The notes: generated by a model not told the origin, from the letters alone. DNA of 64,000 nucleotides from Pasteurella testudinis DSM 23072 (GCF_900176075.1 NZ_FWWV01000002.1:124001-188000), one strand, 5' to 3'; shown: positions 48,106-57,767, counted from the stretch's first letter. Made by a program: numbers and translations.

Positions 48106-48867
48106 ATGAAAAAAGACGAAGTCGGACACAATTTCCTCGCCCGTTTAGGCAAAACCCGTTTACGCCCCGGCGGACGGCGTGCCACCGAATGGCTGATAGA
48201 ACACGGCAAGTTCACCAGCGAAAGCAAAGTGCTGGAAGTGGCGTGCAACATGGCAACCACCGCCATCGGACTGGCAAAGCAGTATGGTTGCCACATTACC
48301 GGCATTGACTTGGACGAACAGGCGCTAATCAAGGCCGAAGCCAATATCCGACGCCATAACCTGCAAGATAAAATCAACGTCAGCCGAGCCAACGCCACCA
48401 AACTGCCGTTTGCCGACAATAGCTTTGACGTGGTAATCAACGAAGCCATGCTCACCATGTTGCCGCTGGAAGCCAAACGCAAAGCCATCGGCGAATATTT
48501 CCGCGTGCTGAAACCGGGCGGCGTGCTGCTGACCCATGATGTGATGCTGACCCGTGACGAAGATCCTGAGATGTTAGAGCGACTGCGCCATGCAATTAAT
48601 ATCAGCGTTACGCCCTTAAGCCAACATAATTGGTTGGATTTATTCCGTGAGTGCGGTTTTGCCCGCTGTGAATCGATTCATGACCGTATGACCCTGCTGT
48701 CGCCAAAAGGCATGATTTATGACGAAGGCGTTTCAGGCACGCTGAAAATCGTACGCAACGCCCTGAAAAAACAGAATTTTCCAACCTTTAAGAAAATGTT
48801 CAAGCTGTTTAACGATCCGCAACAGCGGCTGAATTTTATCGCGGTGGCCAGTTACAAATCGGAATAA
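48106..48867 (+). CDS. Class I SAM-dependent methyltransferase
   Basis: A 253-residue enzyme with the Rossmann-type SAM fold: motif I VLEVACNMATTAIGLAK (a departure from the usual GxGxG), the acidic loop ITGIDLDEQAL, the motif ANATKLPFADNSFDVVINEAML and post-motif EYFRVLKPGGVLLTHD. I recall a similar protein in H. influenzae. The substrate cannot be told. ATG 48106 follows AAAGGTG; a GTG three codons upstream is less likely. Confidence 0.85.
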   Translation: MKKDEVGHNFLARLGKTRLRPGGRRATEWLIEHGKFTSESKVLEVACNMATTAIGLAKQYGCHITGIDLDEQALIKAEANIRRHNLQDKINVSRANATKLPFADNSFDVVINEAMLTMLPLEAKRKAIGEYFRVLKPGGVLLTHDVMLTRDEDPEMLERLRHAINISVTPLSQHNWLDLFRECGFARCESIHDRMTLLSPKGMIYDEGVSGTLKIVRNALKKQNFPTFKKMFKLFNDPQQRLNFIAVASYKSE

Positions 48868-48877
48868 TGGTTGTCAG

Positions 48878-48912
48878 ACCGCACTTTACCTACTGAACGG
48901 TAAAAGTGCGGT
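48878..48912. terminator. Facing uptake signals between the methyltransferase gene and higA
   Basis: ACCGCACTTTACC pairs with GGTAAAAGTGCGGT around an eight-base loop, with one bulged base. It serves convergent genes and touches the higA stop codon. Confidence 0.65.
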
Positions 48913-49280
48913 TACAATTCATACGCCGCAATCAAATTTTCCAGCGGGAAGCCAAACTGCTTATGCAGTTTACGGATCATGGTCAGGGTTAATTTGCGTT
49001 TTTTATTCAACACCTCATACACCCGATTCAACTGTCCGATTGCCGGCACTAAATCTTTGGCAGTCAATCCCTGTTGCTCCATTCTGAATTTGATCGCCTC
49101 AATCGGATCAGGCGGATCGATTGGGTAGTGCTTGGCTTCATAGGCTTCAATCAGCAGCAGCATCACTTCCAAAAAATCGCCTTCCGGCGTACCCCATTCA
49201 GGTTCATCATCAAAATAAGGGCTTACGATTTTTAAGGCTTCGCGATAGTCATCTTCGGTTTTTATCGGTTTAATATTCAT
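48912..49280 (-). CDS. higA: Antitoxin HigA (HTH)
   Basis: A 122-residue antitoxin. The N-terminal acidic part (YREALKIVSPYFDDEPEWGTPEGDFLEVMLLLIEAYE) and the HTH domain (MEQQGLTAKDLVPAIGQLNRVYEVLNKKRKLTLTMIRKL) match the HigA type that follows HigB. I use ATG 49280. It lies 22 bases after higB in the same direction. It should neutralise HigB and, with it, repress the operon. Confidence 0.9.
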   Translation of the reverse strand: MNIKPIKTEDDYREALKIVSPYFDDEPEWGTPEGDFLEVMLLLIEAYEAKHYPIDPPDPIEAIKFRMEQQGLTAKDLVPAIGQLNRVYEVLNKKRKLTLTMIRKLHKQFGFPLENLIAAYEL

Positions 49281-49302
49281 ACCTGTTCCAACATAGTTAT
49301 AC

Positions 49303-49605
49303 TTAAAATAACTCCACATTATCGGCATCAATCAGATCATATTGTTGATGTATGCCGATAAACTTAACGTAGATTGCTTTACGCAAATAAATCACTTTCA
49401 CAATCAAGCGATAATGGTTGCCTTTAATATTAAACACCACCCGATTATTTTTTAAAATACTCGCGTTTCTAAAGGTAGTTTTAATATCAGACGGATTATT
49501 CCAAGATAATTTTTTTATCATGGCAATCCATGCCTTTAACGGTTGTTCTGCATCGGGATATATCTGCCAAAACTGTTTTAGCGTAGCAACGGTAATAATT
49601 CTCAT
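49303..49605 (-). CDS. higB: mRNA interferase toxin HigB
   Basis: A 100-residue RelE-superfamily toxin of the HigB type, which cuts mRNA at the ribosome. The core WQIYPDAEQPLKAWIAMIKK, NPSDIKTTFRNASILKNNRVVFNIKGNHYRLIVKV and AIYVKFIGIHQQYDLID is complete. The conserved GNHYRLIV strand and terminal His/Tyr are present. I use ATG 49605; an open upstream extension runs through the 15-bp repeats and is not coding in my view. The order toxin-antitoxin is normal for hig. Confidence 0.9.
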   Translation of the reverse strand: MRIITVATLKQFWQIYPDAEQPLKAWIAMIKKLSWNNPSDIKTTFRNASILKNNRVVFNIKGNHYRLIVKVIYLRKAIYVKFIGIHQQYDLIDADNVELF

Positions 49606-49645
49606 CGTATTACAATCTCTGTTAACTAGTTTAATCCCATTATGG

Positions 49646-49693
49646 GACAAAAACAAGGGGGACAAAAACAAGGGTGACAAAAATAAGAGAGAC
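49646..49693. repeat. 15-bp direct repeats upstream of higB
   Basis: GACAAAAACAAGGG-type units start at 49646, 49661, 49676 and, degenerate, at 49691. They are exactly 15 bases apart. The adjacent dyad CCCAT-T-ATGGG lies at 49636-49646. They sit 40-90 bases upstream of higB, a suitable place for operator repeats. Confidence 0.75.
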
Positions 49694-49782
49694 ATAAATC
49701 TATGTCACAACAGAGAATACAAAAACCGCACTTTTGTGCTATTCAGTGCAATAAAATTTGGATTATAGATCGCAAAATGAGG

Positions 49783-50514
49783 TTATTGATCCAATAACTG
49801 AATCTCCACCACCTCCGCCACGCCCAGCCGTGGGAAGCGGAAACGGATATTGAACTGCCAAATGCTCATACCGTAAATCCGTTCGCCGCTCTGCCGCTGT
49901 TGATAGGCAGGACGCGGGTCTTGTTCGATCAGCTGACGAATAAAGCGTTGCAGGTTCGGGTAGTCCGTTTGTTGGCGGAAAAACGACAAAACGTCAGGAG
50001 CAAACCGCACTTCGATCACGCTTGTCGGTTTGTGTTGGGCAAAACCGCTGTGCGCCGTCGGTTCGCTGTCGGCATAGGCAAGGTAGGGTTTGATGTCGAA
50101 AATCGGTGTGCGGTTGACCAAATCAATACTGCCGACCTGCAACCGCACTTTGCCGTCGGCGCACACAACGTCGTGCAACCGCACTTTGGACAAACCGAGC
50201 GGATTGGGGCGGTGGGTGGCGCGCGAGGCAAACACGCCAACCCGTTGATTGCCGCCCAAACGCGGCGGACGTACGGTGGGGTGCCATTTGTCGGCGGCAA
50301 TGCGGTCAAATTGGAAAATCAGCCACAAATGGCTGAACTGTTCCAAGCCGCGCACGCTTTCGGGCTGATCATAGGACGGCAGCAATTCGATAACGCCCGT
50401 GCCGTCCTGCACCAAATCGGGCTGGCGCGGCACGGAAAATTTTTCGTTGTAGGGAGTCAACGCAACGGCGACCGGTTGCAGCTGTAATGCGGGAAAGACA
50501 AAATCTGCCGACAT
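49783..50514 (-). CDS. trmO: tRNA (N6-threonylcarbamoyladenosine 37-N6) methyltransferase TrmO
   Basis: SAM-dependent methylation of t6A37 in threonine tRNAs. The 243-residue protein has the family core [41 protein letters not shown] and [15 protein letters not shown]-terminal domain with DPRPAYQ follows. Four uptake signals lie within it. It is divergent from menA. Confidence 0.92.
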   Translation of the reverse strand: MSADFVFPALQLQPVAVALTPYNEKFSVPRQPDLVQDGTGVIELLPSYDQPESVRGLEQFSHLWLIFQFDRIAADKWHPTVRPPRLGGNQRVGVFASRATHRPNPLGLSKVRLHDVVCADGKVRLQVGSIDLVNRTPIFDIKPYLAYADSEPTAHSGFAQHKPTSVIEVRFAPDVLSFFRQQTDYPNLQRFIRQLIEQDPRPAYQQRQSGERIYGMSIWQFNIRFRFPRLGVAEVVEIQLLDQ

Positions 50515-50650
50515 TCTGGATTTTTCCTCTTAAAAAACGTGAAATACCCGCCTAAATCAAAACAAGGGCGGAATTTTGGCATATAATACCACTCAAATTG
50601 TGTGCGTGCGGCGAAGAACCGCACTTTTTATTTTTGATTAATTGAAGAAT

Positions 50651-51583
50651 ATGAATAAAACCGCGTTAAAAATGTGGCTGGAAACCGCCCGCCCGAAAAC
50701 CTTACCGTTGGCGCTGGCGTCGATTGTCAGCGGCTCGGCGCTTGCCGGTTTGAGTGGCATTTTCAGTTGGCCGATCATGGCCTTATCCATTCTGACCGCA
50801 CTTTTATTACAAGTCGTTTCCAATTTCGCCAACGACTACGGCGATCACCTTAAAGGCTCCGACACCGCCGAGCGGATCGGACCGCTGCGCGGCATTCAGC
50901 ACGGCGTGATTAGTGCCAAACAGCTTAAAACCGGACTGATCGTGATGATCTGCGCCACTTTATGTGCCGGTTTGGCACTGATTTTAGTCGCGACCGAAAG
51001 TTGGCAGGATTTAATCGCGTTTGCGGTGCTGGGTGCAGTGGCGATTTTAGCCTCAATCACCTACACCGTCGGGCGCAAGCCTTACGGTTATTTGGGCTTA
51101 GGCGATATTTCGGTGCTGATTTTCTTCGGCTGGCTCGGCGTCGGCGGCACTTATTACCTGCAAACCCACAGCATTCGCTTTCCGGTGCTGATGGTGGCGA
51201 CCGCCTGCGGTTTATTGGCAACAGCCGTGTTAAATATCAATAACTTGCGTGATATAGAACAGGATCGCAAAGCCGGTAAAAACACGCTGGCGGTGCGGCT
51301 GGGCGACAAGCCCGCCAAGATCTACCACTGCTGGCTGATTGCGGCGGCAATCCTGTTGTATCTCGCCTTCACCTTGCTCTATTTTCCCTACTGGTCGGGC
51401 TTGTTGGTGGTTTTCGCCTTTCCGTTGCTGATCAAACACGCCTGGACGGTGTTTCACGCCGAAGAGCCGCAGCAACTTCGTCCGATGTTGGCGCAGATGT
51501 CGCTGTTGGCGCTGTTGGTCAATCTGTTGTTTAGTGTCGGATTATTACTCTTCAGCGGCTTTTACGACGGGTTTAATTGGTAA
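50651..51583 (+). CDS. menA: 1,4-dihydroxy-2-naphthoate prenyltransferase MenA
   Basis: Inner-membrane prenyltransferase making demethylmenaquinone, the anaerobic quinone that can feed the Nap system. The 310-residue protein has nine or so membrane segments and the aspartate motifs NFANDYGDHLKGSDT and NNLRDIEQDRKAGK. ATG 50651 matches the E. coli start. rraA follows after 60 bases, as in E. coli. Confidence 0.95.
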   Translation: MNKTALKMWLETARPKTLPLALASIVSGSALAGLSGIFSWPIMALSILTALLLQVVSNFANDYGDHLKGSDTAERIGPLRGIQHGVISAKQLKTGLIVMICATLCAGLALILVATESWQDLIAFAVLGAVAILASITYTVGRKPYGYLGLGDISVLIFFGWLGVGGTYYLQTHSIRFPVLMVATACGLLATAVLNINNLRDIEQDRKAGKNTLAVRLGDKPAKIYHCWLIAAAILLYLAFTLLYFPYWSGLLVVFAFPLLIKHAWTVFHAEEPQQLRPMLAQMSLLALLVNLLFSVGLLLFSGFYDGFNW

Positions 51584-51643
51584 TTTTTCTGTTTACTGTT
51601 TATACTAACCGCTGCTGATTTATCATAGATTAAGGATACTGCT

Positions 51644-52153
51644 ATGCGTATTGACACCTCAGAACTATGTGACATTTATCAAGATCAAATCGACGTGGTC
51701 GAACCGATTTTTTCCAGCTTCGGCGGCAGAACCTCGTTCAGCGGCAAAGTGACCACCGTAAAATGCTTCGAAAGCAACGGCCTGATTGAAGAAGTGCTGG
51801 AAGAAGACGGCTTGGGACGGGTGTTGTTAATTGATGGTGGCGGTTCGGTGCGCAGGGCGTTGATTGATTCCGATTTGGCGCAGCTGGCGGTTGAGAACGA
51901 CTGGGAAGGGATCATTGTGTACGGGGCGGTGCGCCAGCTGGATATCTTGGAAAATCTGGATATCGGCATTCATGCGTTGGCGCCGATCCCGGTTTCCGCC
52001 GACGATAAAACCATTGGCGAAAGCGATGTACCGGTCAATTTCGGCGGCGTATCCTTCCTGCCGGAAGATTATGTTTATGCCGATCTCACCGGCATTATCC
52101 TGTCGCCGGAACCGTTGGAGTTAGGCGGCGACAGACAAGATGACGAAGATTAA
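51644..52153 (+). CDS. rraA: RNase E activity regulator RraA
   Basis: Trimeric protein that binds RNase E and slows RNA decay. The 169-residue product has the conserved [34 protein letters not shown] and [14 protein letters not shown] stretches and an acidic C-terminal tail, as in the family. It is in the menA-rraA pair and is followed by a strong terminator. Confidence 0.95.
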   Translation: MRIDTSELCDIYQDQIDVVEPIFSSFGGRTSFSGKVTTVKCFESNGLIEEVLEEDGLGRVLLIDGGGSVRRALIDSDLAQLAVENDWEGIIVYGAVRQLDILENLDIGIHALAPIPVSADDKTIGESDVPVNFGGVSFLPEDYVYADLTGIILSPEPLELGGDRQDDED

Positions 52154-52182
52154 AACGCTGCACTCTCTTCTCCTCTTCCAAA

Positions 52183-52212
52183 CCTCTGCAAACCCTTTGC
52201 AGAGGTTTTTTT
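52183..52212 (+). terminator. Terminator of menA-rraA
   Basis: Stem CCTCTGCAAA/TTTGCAGAGG with a three-base loop and a seven-T tail. The rest of the gap to 52404 is AT-rich, with no other clear element. Confidence 0.93.
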
Positions 52213-52404
52213 ATCTTGATTAACCCCTTGATTTTTTTGTCCATAACCAAGCTACAATGGCCGATTTAGTTGCTCAAGTTCACATTTTTGACAATTATTT
52301 ATTTCATTTAGTTAATAAAATCGCAACCTCCTGCTATATTAATAACATTGCACTACATAAGTGTATTCTCCTTCGAGCCGTACTCAAGTATTAAGGAAAT
52401 CACC

Positions 52405-53823
52405 ATGACAGACAAAAAAGCAAACAAACCGGAGCCGTTACAAAGCGGAATAGAAGAACATGAATTGAGACGCGGAGGTATTATCTTCCTGGTCAATATT
52501 ATCCTGTTTTTCCTGCTGCTCTATTTCCTGCCGTTCACTGCCAATGAAAACAAAGGCTTGGCACTGCTGGTATTTATCGGAATTTTATGGCTGACCGAAG
52601 CCGTCCATGTCACCGTGACCGCACTTTTGGTGCCGATCATGGCGATTGCCCTCGGACTGGTCGGCACCAGCGCGGCATTGGCCAGCTTTGCCAACCCGAC
52701 CATTTTTCTGTTCTTTGGGGGATTCGCCTTAGCTACCGCACTGCACATTCAGGGGCTGGACAAGATCATCGCCAATAAAATCATGAATTTGGCAAAAGGA
52801 AAGCTGTTCCTAGCCGTGATTTACCTGTTCAGCACCACTGCATTTTTATCCATGTGGATGAGCAACACCGCCACCGCCGCAATGATGTTGCCGTTGGCAA
52901 TGGGGATTCTGAGCAAAATGGACAAAAGCTCGGATCACAACACCTATGTGTTCGTGTTATTGGGGATCGCCTACAGCGCCAGTATCGGCGGCATGGGAAC
53001 CGTAGTCGGCAGTCCGCCGAATGCGATTGTCGCTTCACAATTAAAAATCAGTTTCGCCCAGTGGATGACATACGGTTTACCGGTCATGATTCTGATGATG
53101 CCATTGATGATCGGCGCTTTATACCTCACTTTCAAACCGAAGCTGGATACCACTTTTGAAAAAACCTTTACCGAACAAAGTTTGCACAAAAAACAGTACG
53201 TCGCCTTGGCTATTTTTGTGGTTATTGCCTTGTGCTGGGTCTTTAGCGGGCAACTCAATCCGCTGCTGTCCTCGCTGTTCGGCTTAGAAAAAAACATGGC
53301 CAGCTTCGACAGTATCGTTGCCTTAGTTGCTGCCGTCGCTATTTGTATCAGCCGTGTCGCCGCTTGGGACGACATTCAGAAAAACACCGACTGGGGCGTG
53401 CTAATGCTGTTCGGCGGTGGTTTGACCCTAAGTGCGGTACTGCGTGATTCCGGTGCCAGCAAAGTGTTGGCGGATCAAGTGGTCGATATTATCCAAGGCG
53501 GGCATTTCTACATCATCGGTTTGGTGGTTGCCGCCTTTATCATCTTCTTGACCGAATTCACCTCCAACACCGCCAGTGCGGCGTTATTGGTGCCGATCTT
53601 TATCTCGATTGCCGAAACCCTCGGTATGCCACCGCTGGGCTTGTCGTTAATCATCGGGTTAGGGGCGTCTTGTGCCTTTATGCTGCCGGTTGCCACACCG
53701 CCGAATGCGATTGTGTTCGGCACCGGACAAATCAAGCAGAGTGAAATGGTCCGCGCCGGTATCCGTCTGAATATCGTGTCGGTATTCCTGATCGGAACCG
53801 TCGCCTACCTGCTGTGGTTCTAA
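52405..53823 (+). CDS. Divalent anion:sodium symporter (DASS family)
   Basis: A 472-residue inner-membrane carrier with about eleven helices and the two DASS substrate/sodium motifs, MSNTATAAMMLP and TSNTASAALLVP. The matching GTVVGSPPNAIV and VATPPNAIVFGTG loops are present. Relatives such as VcINDY carry C4-dicarboxylates, so succinate or related acids are the likely cargo. ATG 52405 follows AAGGAAA. It is a single gene with its own terminator. Confidence 0.9.
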   Translation: MTDKKANKPEPLQSGIEEHELRRGGIIFLVNIILFFLLLYFLPFTANENKGLALLVFIGILWLTEAVHVTVTALLVPIMAIALGLVGTSAALASFANPTIFLFFGGFALATALHIQGLDKIIANKIMNLAKGKLFLAVIYLFSTTAFLSMWMSNTATAAMMLPLAMGILSKMDKSSDHNTYVFVLLGIAYSASIGGMGTVVGSPPNAIVASQLKISFAQWMTYGLPVMILMMPLMIGALYLTFKPKLDTTFEKTFTEQSLHKKQYVALAIFVVIALCWVFSGQLNPLLSSLFGLEKNMASFDSIVALVAAVAICISRVAAWDDIQKNTDWGVLMLFGGGLTLSAVLRDSGASKVLADQVVDIIQGGHFYIIGLVVAAFIIFLTEFTSNTASAALLVPIFISIAETLGMPPLGLSLIIGLGASCAFMLPVATPPNAIVFGTGQIKQSEMVRAGIRLNIVSVFLIGTVAYLLWF

Positions 53824-53841
53824 TCTGCGCCTAGCGCCGAA

Positions 53842-53868
53842 AAATACCGGTATTTGCCGGTATTTTTT
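53842..53868 (+). terminator. Terminator of the dicarboxylate carrier gene
   Basis: AAATACCGG pairs with CCGGTATTT around TATTTG, followed by T-rich sequence. It lies between convergent genes. Confidence 0.8.
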
Positions 53869-53874
53869 ATTACG

Positions 53875-54438
53875 CTACAACGGATTCATCGCATTAATCA
53901 CCCGCACTTCGCCATACTCGGCTAATTCGGCAAACGGAATCGAGCGCAGTTGAATTTTATGTTGCGCCAACAGCTTTGCCCGTTGCGTACCGGCTAACAA
54001 CGGCGTGTCGGGAGTGTACCAAATGCCGTTTTGGCGCAAAACCACGTTGCCGATTGAACAATCCGTTACCATGCCGTGCTTGATAATCAAAATTTCATCA
54101 CAATCACCACGCTGGGCATACAGTTGATCGAGCAAAGTGCGGTCGCTGAATTTAAGTGCATAATCAATCTGATCGCAAATGATCGGCTTAAACCGGCGAA
54201 ATTCACGCCGTTGATAGGCAAAAAAGCGCACTTGCTGCTCGATCGCATTATAATCCATACGGCAACGGACTAGGCCTTGTCGAAATTCACACGGCACTGC
54301 AATGCTGCTTAAATCCAAGCAATCCGTTTTTTGATCCGAATAGTAACGCGCCAGCGCCTGTTGATAACGCTGTTGATGATACGCCACATTTTGCAGCACG
54401 CCGTCTTGCACGGCGATGGTTTCGATTAACGGCAACAT
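53875..54438 (-). CDS. pabC: Class IV aminotransferase, probable aminodeoxychorismate lyase
   Basis: A 187-residue PLP enzyme, shorter than the ~270-residue E. coli PabC because the N-terminal domain is trimmed. The likely PLP lysine is in DYALKFSDRTLLD. The family motif continues as CDEILIIKHGMVTDCSIGNVVL and TPLLAGTQRAKLL. It lies 15 bases after pabB, which supports the step from aminodeoxychorismate to p-aminobenzoate. The name is by context; other class IV activity is possible. Confidence 0.7.
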   Translation of the reverse strand: MLPLIETIAVQDGVLQNVAYHQQRYQQALARYYSDQKTDCLDLSSIAVPCEFRQGLVRCRMDYNAIEQQVRFFAYQRREFRRFKPIICDQIDYALKFSDRTLLDQLYAQRGDCDEILIIKHGMVTDCSIGNVVLRQNGIWYTPDTPLLAGTQRAKLLAQHKIQLRSIPFAELAEYGEVRVINAMNPL

Positions 54439-54453
54439 GGATTTCTCCCTCTA

Positions 54454-55446
54454 TTATTCAGGATTGATAATCGGAATATACACCTTTTGCAGCAGCTCTT
54501 GATATTCATCTTCTAGGCAGCTTTGCGTGGTGATCCCGCCGCCGCTGCGGAACAGCAAGCCGTTTTCCGTCTGTTCAAGGTAGCGGATCAACACCGCACT
54601 TTGCAGATTTTCCCCGTCAAACACGCCGAAAACACCGGTGTAATAGCCGCGTTCGCCCAATTCGGCTTGGCGGATAATCTCGACGGTTTTCGCTTTCGGC
54701 GCGCCACTGATCGAACCGGCAGGCAGCAATGTTGCCAGCATGTCGCCCACCGTATCTTGCCAGTTTGGCGCTAAGTTGCCGCAAATTTCCGAGCTGGTTT
54801 GCAAAATCGTGCCGCGCTCGGTGTGCAGCTTTTCCACATAACGGAAACGGCTGACCTCAATCCGCTCCGCCACCAGCGCCAGATCATTGCGGATCAAATC
54901 GACAATCGTGTTGTGTTCCCACTGCTCTTTCTCGGAAGCCAGCAATTGCTGTTCGGCATCGGGCAACTCGGCGTCAATCGTGCCTTTCATCGGGTACGAA
55001 TAAATCTTATTCTGCGCGGTACTGACAAACGATTCCGGCGAAAAACAGACAAAGTGCGGTTCCGGCGGCGGCGGCTCAAACAGCAATTTAAAGCGTGCAC
55101 GGCTAAACTGGAAAATCTGCCGTAGGCTGTAATTACACGCAAGTGCGGTCGGATAGGTTAAGTTCAGCAAGTAAGTATTGCCTGCCTGTAATTGCTGCTG
55201 CACGAAATCGAACCCCTGTTGATAGCGAGCCAACGGAATCGGGTTTGTCTGAATCCTTAGCGGCTGTTGCGGCGCAAGTACCTGCCAATCGCAATTACTC
55301 TGCCCCTCAATCTCAAAATAGAGACCGTGCCGCGCGGCGTCGGCTAACGGCACAAGCAACGGTTTTTGTTGTTCAAAATCGATCAGAAACAGAAACGGCT
55401 GGCGCTGTTTGCCGAAGGCGTTGGCTTGCGCAATCCAATTTTTCAC
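54454..55446 (-). CDS. pabB: Aminodeoxychorismate synthase component I PabB
   Basis: Converts chorismate with ammonia to aminodeoxychorismate for folate. The 330-residue product is a compact chorismate-binding domain with YLLNLTYPTALAC, SPESFVSTAQNKIYSYPMKGT, EHNTIVDLIRNDLALVAE and LLPAGSISGAPKAKTVEII. I start at GTG 55446, which overlaps the maf stop (GTGA) and follows GGAAAAGC. This gives a compact protein with little sequence before the domain. Confidence 0.9.
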   Translation of the reverse strand: MKNWIAQANAFGKQRQPFLFLIDFEQQKPLLVPLADAARHGLYFEIEGQSNCDWQVLAPQQPLRIQTNPIPLARYQQGFDFVQQQLQAGNTYLLNLTYPTALACNYSLRQIFQFSRARFKLLFEPPPPEPHFVCFSPESFVSTAQNKIYSYPMKGTIDAELPDAEQQLLASEKEQWEHNTIVDLIRNDLALVAERIEVSRFRYVEKLHTERGTILQTSSEICGNLAPNWQDTVGDMLATLLPAGSISGAPKAKTVEIIRQAELGERGYYTGVFGVFDGENLQSAVLIRYLEQTENGLLFRSGGGITTQSCLEDEYQELLQKVYIPIINPE

Positions 55447-56051
55447 GACGCTTTTCCGACTTGCGCCAACAGCAAATGCGGCAGACCGCACTTTAACAAT
55501 AACTGTGCGGTTTCATAAACCGGCAAACCCATAATGCCGCTGAAACTGCCACTGATATGGCGGATAAACAGGCTGCCGAAACCTTGAATCGCAAATGCGC
55601 CGGCTTTGTCCATCGGCTCGCCGCTGGCAATATAGGCTTGAATTTCCGCTTCGCTCAGATCGGCAAAGGTCACATCATTGGTTTGCAGCACGCTGTGGCT
55701 TTCGCCTCGAAAATAGACGCATACCGCGGTCAGCACTTGATGGGTTGTGCCGGACAACAGGCGTAAAATCTCTGCCGCGTGGGCGGCGGATTCCGGTTTG
55801 CCTAAAATATGGTGCTTCAAGGCAACGGTGGTGTCAGCGGTCAGCAGCGGAAATTCCGGCTCTCGCGCCAACACTTGCCGTGCCCGCTGGTTTTTCTGCT
55901 GCGCCATACGCACGGCATACACTTCCGCACTTTCGTCAGGCAACGGCGTTTCGTCGATTTCCGCCTCGACTTTGATTAAGTTTAATCCCAATTCTTGCAA
56001 CAACTGCCAACGGCGCGGGCTGCCGGAAGCGAGATAAAGTGTCTTGTCCAT
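55443..56051 (-). CDS. maf: Maf-family nucleotide pyrophosphatase (YhdE-like)
   Basis: House-cleaning nucleoside triphosphate pyrophosphatase, in the YhdE group acting on dTTP/UTP. The 202-residue protein has LYLASGSPRRWQLLQELG, the acidic EIDETPLPDES, the catalytic aspartate in LLTADTTVAL, and PMDKAGAFAIQGFGSLFI. It overlaps pabB by four bases and is divergent from rmuC. Confidence 0.92.
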   Translation of the reverse strand: MDKTLYLASGSPRRWQLLQELGLNLIKVEAEIDETPLPDESAEVYAVRMAQQKNQRARQVLAREPEFPLLTADTTVALKHHILGKPESAAHAAEILRLLSGTTHQVLTAVCVYFRGESHSVLQTNDVTFADLSEAEIQAYIASGEPMDKAGAFAIQGFGSLFIRHISGSFSGIMGLPVYETAQLLLKCGLPHLLLAQVGKAS

Positions 56052-56129
56052 ACGATTTTCGCCTGCTCTGTTTAGGTAAGTGGGCTATTTTGCTTTATAA
56101 TCTGTCGAAATAAAAGAGGAAGTTAAGCT

Positions 56130-57767
56130 ATGACCGAATTCGCACCGCACTTGATCACGCAGTTGAGCCCAAACCAATGGCTGCTGCTGTGTCTGGCGCT
56201 GACCGCACTTTGCCTGCTGCTGTTTTTTGTCGGTGCGCGCCGCAAACGTGACCGGGAAGAATTGCAACAGGATTTGAATAAAACCATTACCGATTTCAAT
56301 CAATTATTAGCCAAATACGAAAACGTGCAGCAGCTGCGCGAAACCCTGCAACAACAAGCGGTTCAGGCGCAAACCCGTGCCGAAGGGTTGCAAGAGCGCT
56401 TGGGCGAGCGCGATGAAAAAATCGGCTATCTGCAAAAAGAGCTGGACGAAGCCCAACTGCGCCATGAGGTCGTCAATCGCAATATTACCGAACTGAAAGA
56501 GCGGTTCGGCAGCGCCTCGGCACAGGCAAACAGTTTGCAACAACAGTTGCAGCAAAGCCAAAGTGCGGTCGAACAGCGCGAGCAACAACTGCAACAAAAC
56601 CGTGCGCAATTGACCGAATTAATTCAGGAATTCACCGAATTAAAAACCACCTTGTCGGAAAAAGAAAAAAACTTTGCCGAACAGCAACGCAATTTTGAGC
56701 AGAGCAAACAACAGCTGTCCGTTGAATTTCAAAACCTTGCCAACCGGATTTTGGAAGAGAAAAGCCAAGCGTTCCGCCAAAGCAACCAAAGCTCGCTCGA
56801 CAGCTTGCTGAAGCCGTTCCGCGAGCAGATCGAAGGCTTCCAAAAGCGGGTCAACGAGGTGCATTCCGAAGCGATTAAGGGCAACACCGCCTTGGAAAGC
56901 GAAATCAAAAAAGTGTTGGAAATCGGTTTGTCGATGTCGCAGGAAGCGAATAACCTGACCTCTGCGCTGAAAGGCAGCAAAAAAACCGCCGGCAACTGGG
57001 GCGAAATGCAGCTGGAACGCAGCTTGCAACTGGCGGGCTTAATCGCGGGCGATCACTACAGCACGCAGGAATCGTACCAAGACAGCGACGGCAAACGCAA
57101 ACAGCCGGATTTTGTGGTCAAACTGCCCGATGACAAGCACCTGATCATTGATAGCAAAGTCTCGTTGGTGGATTACGAAAGTGCGGTCAGCAGTGACGAC
57201 GATGTGCAGCAACAGCACTATTTAAGCGAACACGTTAAGGCAATTCGCAACCATATCAGTGAGTTATCCAATAAAGATTACAGCAACCTGATTGGCATGC
57301 GCAGCCCGAATTTCGTGCTGATGTTTATCCCGATTGAACCGGCGTATATCGAGGCGATGAAACTCGACCGCACGTTGTTTAACGATGCCTATAATAAAAA
57401 TGTGATTTTGGTGTCGCACACCACCTTAATGCCGATTTTGCGCACCGTCTCGAATCTATGGCGGATTGAACGCGGCAACAGCGAAGCGCGCGAAATCAGC
57501 GAACGCGCCGGCGAATTGTACAATCAAGTCAGTCTGCTGGCGGAGCGCCTGCAAAAACTGGGCGGCTCACTCACCGCCGCCAATAACCATTACAACAACA
57601 CCGTCACCGCGCTGGTCGGCAACCAAGGCTTATACGGCAAAGTGGAACGCTTCAAAACCCTGTCGGCAAAAGTCACCAAAACCTTGCCGGAAATGGAAAC
57701 GCTGCAAAGCAATATTGAAACCGACCGCTTGGTCGTTTTAGTTGATGAGCAAGTGACAACGGAGTAA
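56130..57767 (+). CDS. rmuC: DNA recombination-limiting protein RmuC
   Basis: Inner-membrane-anchored protein that limits recombination between short inverted repeats. The 545 residues comprise an N-terminal membrane helix (about 19-37) and a very long Q/E/R-rich coiled coil (about 45-215). A nuclease-like domain follows (about 280-450, with GNWGEMQLERSLQLAGL, PDFVVKLPDDKHLIIDSKVSLVDYESA and MFIPIEPAYIEA). The acidic-lysine pattern D...IDSK fits a PD-(D/E)xK fold. Confidence 0.94.
   Translation: MTEFAPHLITQLSPNQWLLLCLALTALCLLLFFVGARRKRDREELQQDLNKTITDFNQLLAKYENVQQLRETLQQQAVQAQTRAEGLQERLGERDEKIGYLQKELDEAQLRHEVVNRNITELKERFGSASAQANSLQQQLQQSQSAVEQREQQLQQNRAQLTELIQEFTELKTTLSEKEKNFAEQQRNFEQSKQQLSVEFQNLANRILEEKSQAFRQSNQSSLDSLLKPFREQIEGFQKRVNEVHSEAIKGNTALESEIKKVLEIGLSMSQEANNLTSALKGSKKTAGNWGEMQLERSLQLAGLIAGDHYSTQESYQDSDGKRKQPDFVVKLPDDKHLIIDSKVSLVDYESAVSSDDDVQQQHYLSEHVKAIRNHISELSNKDYSNLIGMRSPNFVLMFIPIEPAYIEAMKLDRTLFNDAYNKNVILVSHTTLMPILRTVSNLWRIERGNSEAREISERAGELYNQVSLLAERLQKLGGSLTAANNHYNNTVTALVGNQGLYGKVERFKTLSAKVTKTLPEMETLQSNIETDRLVVLVDEQVTTE

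Noticed and set aside
49606-49695. Upstream extension of higB through the 15-bp repeats (LFLSP repeats)
   Set aside because: The 15-bp period keeps any frame open by itself; the toxin family starts at MRIITV and the extension resembles no known leader.
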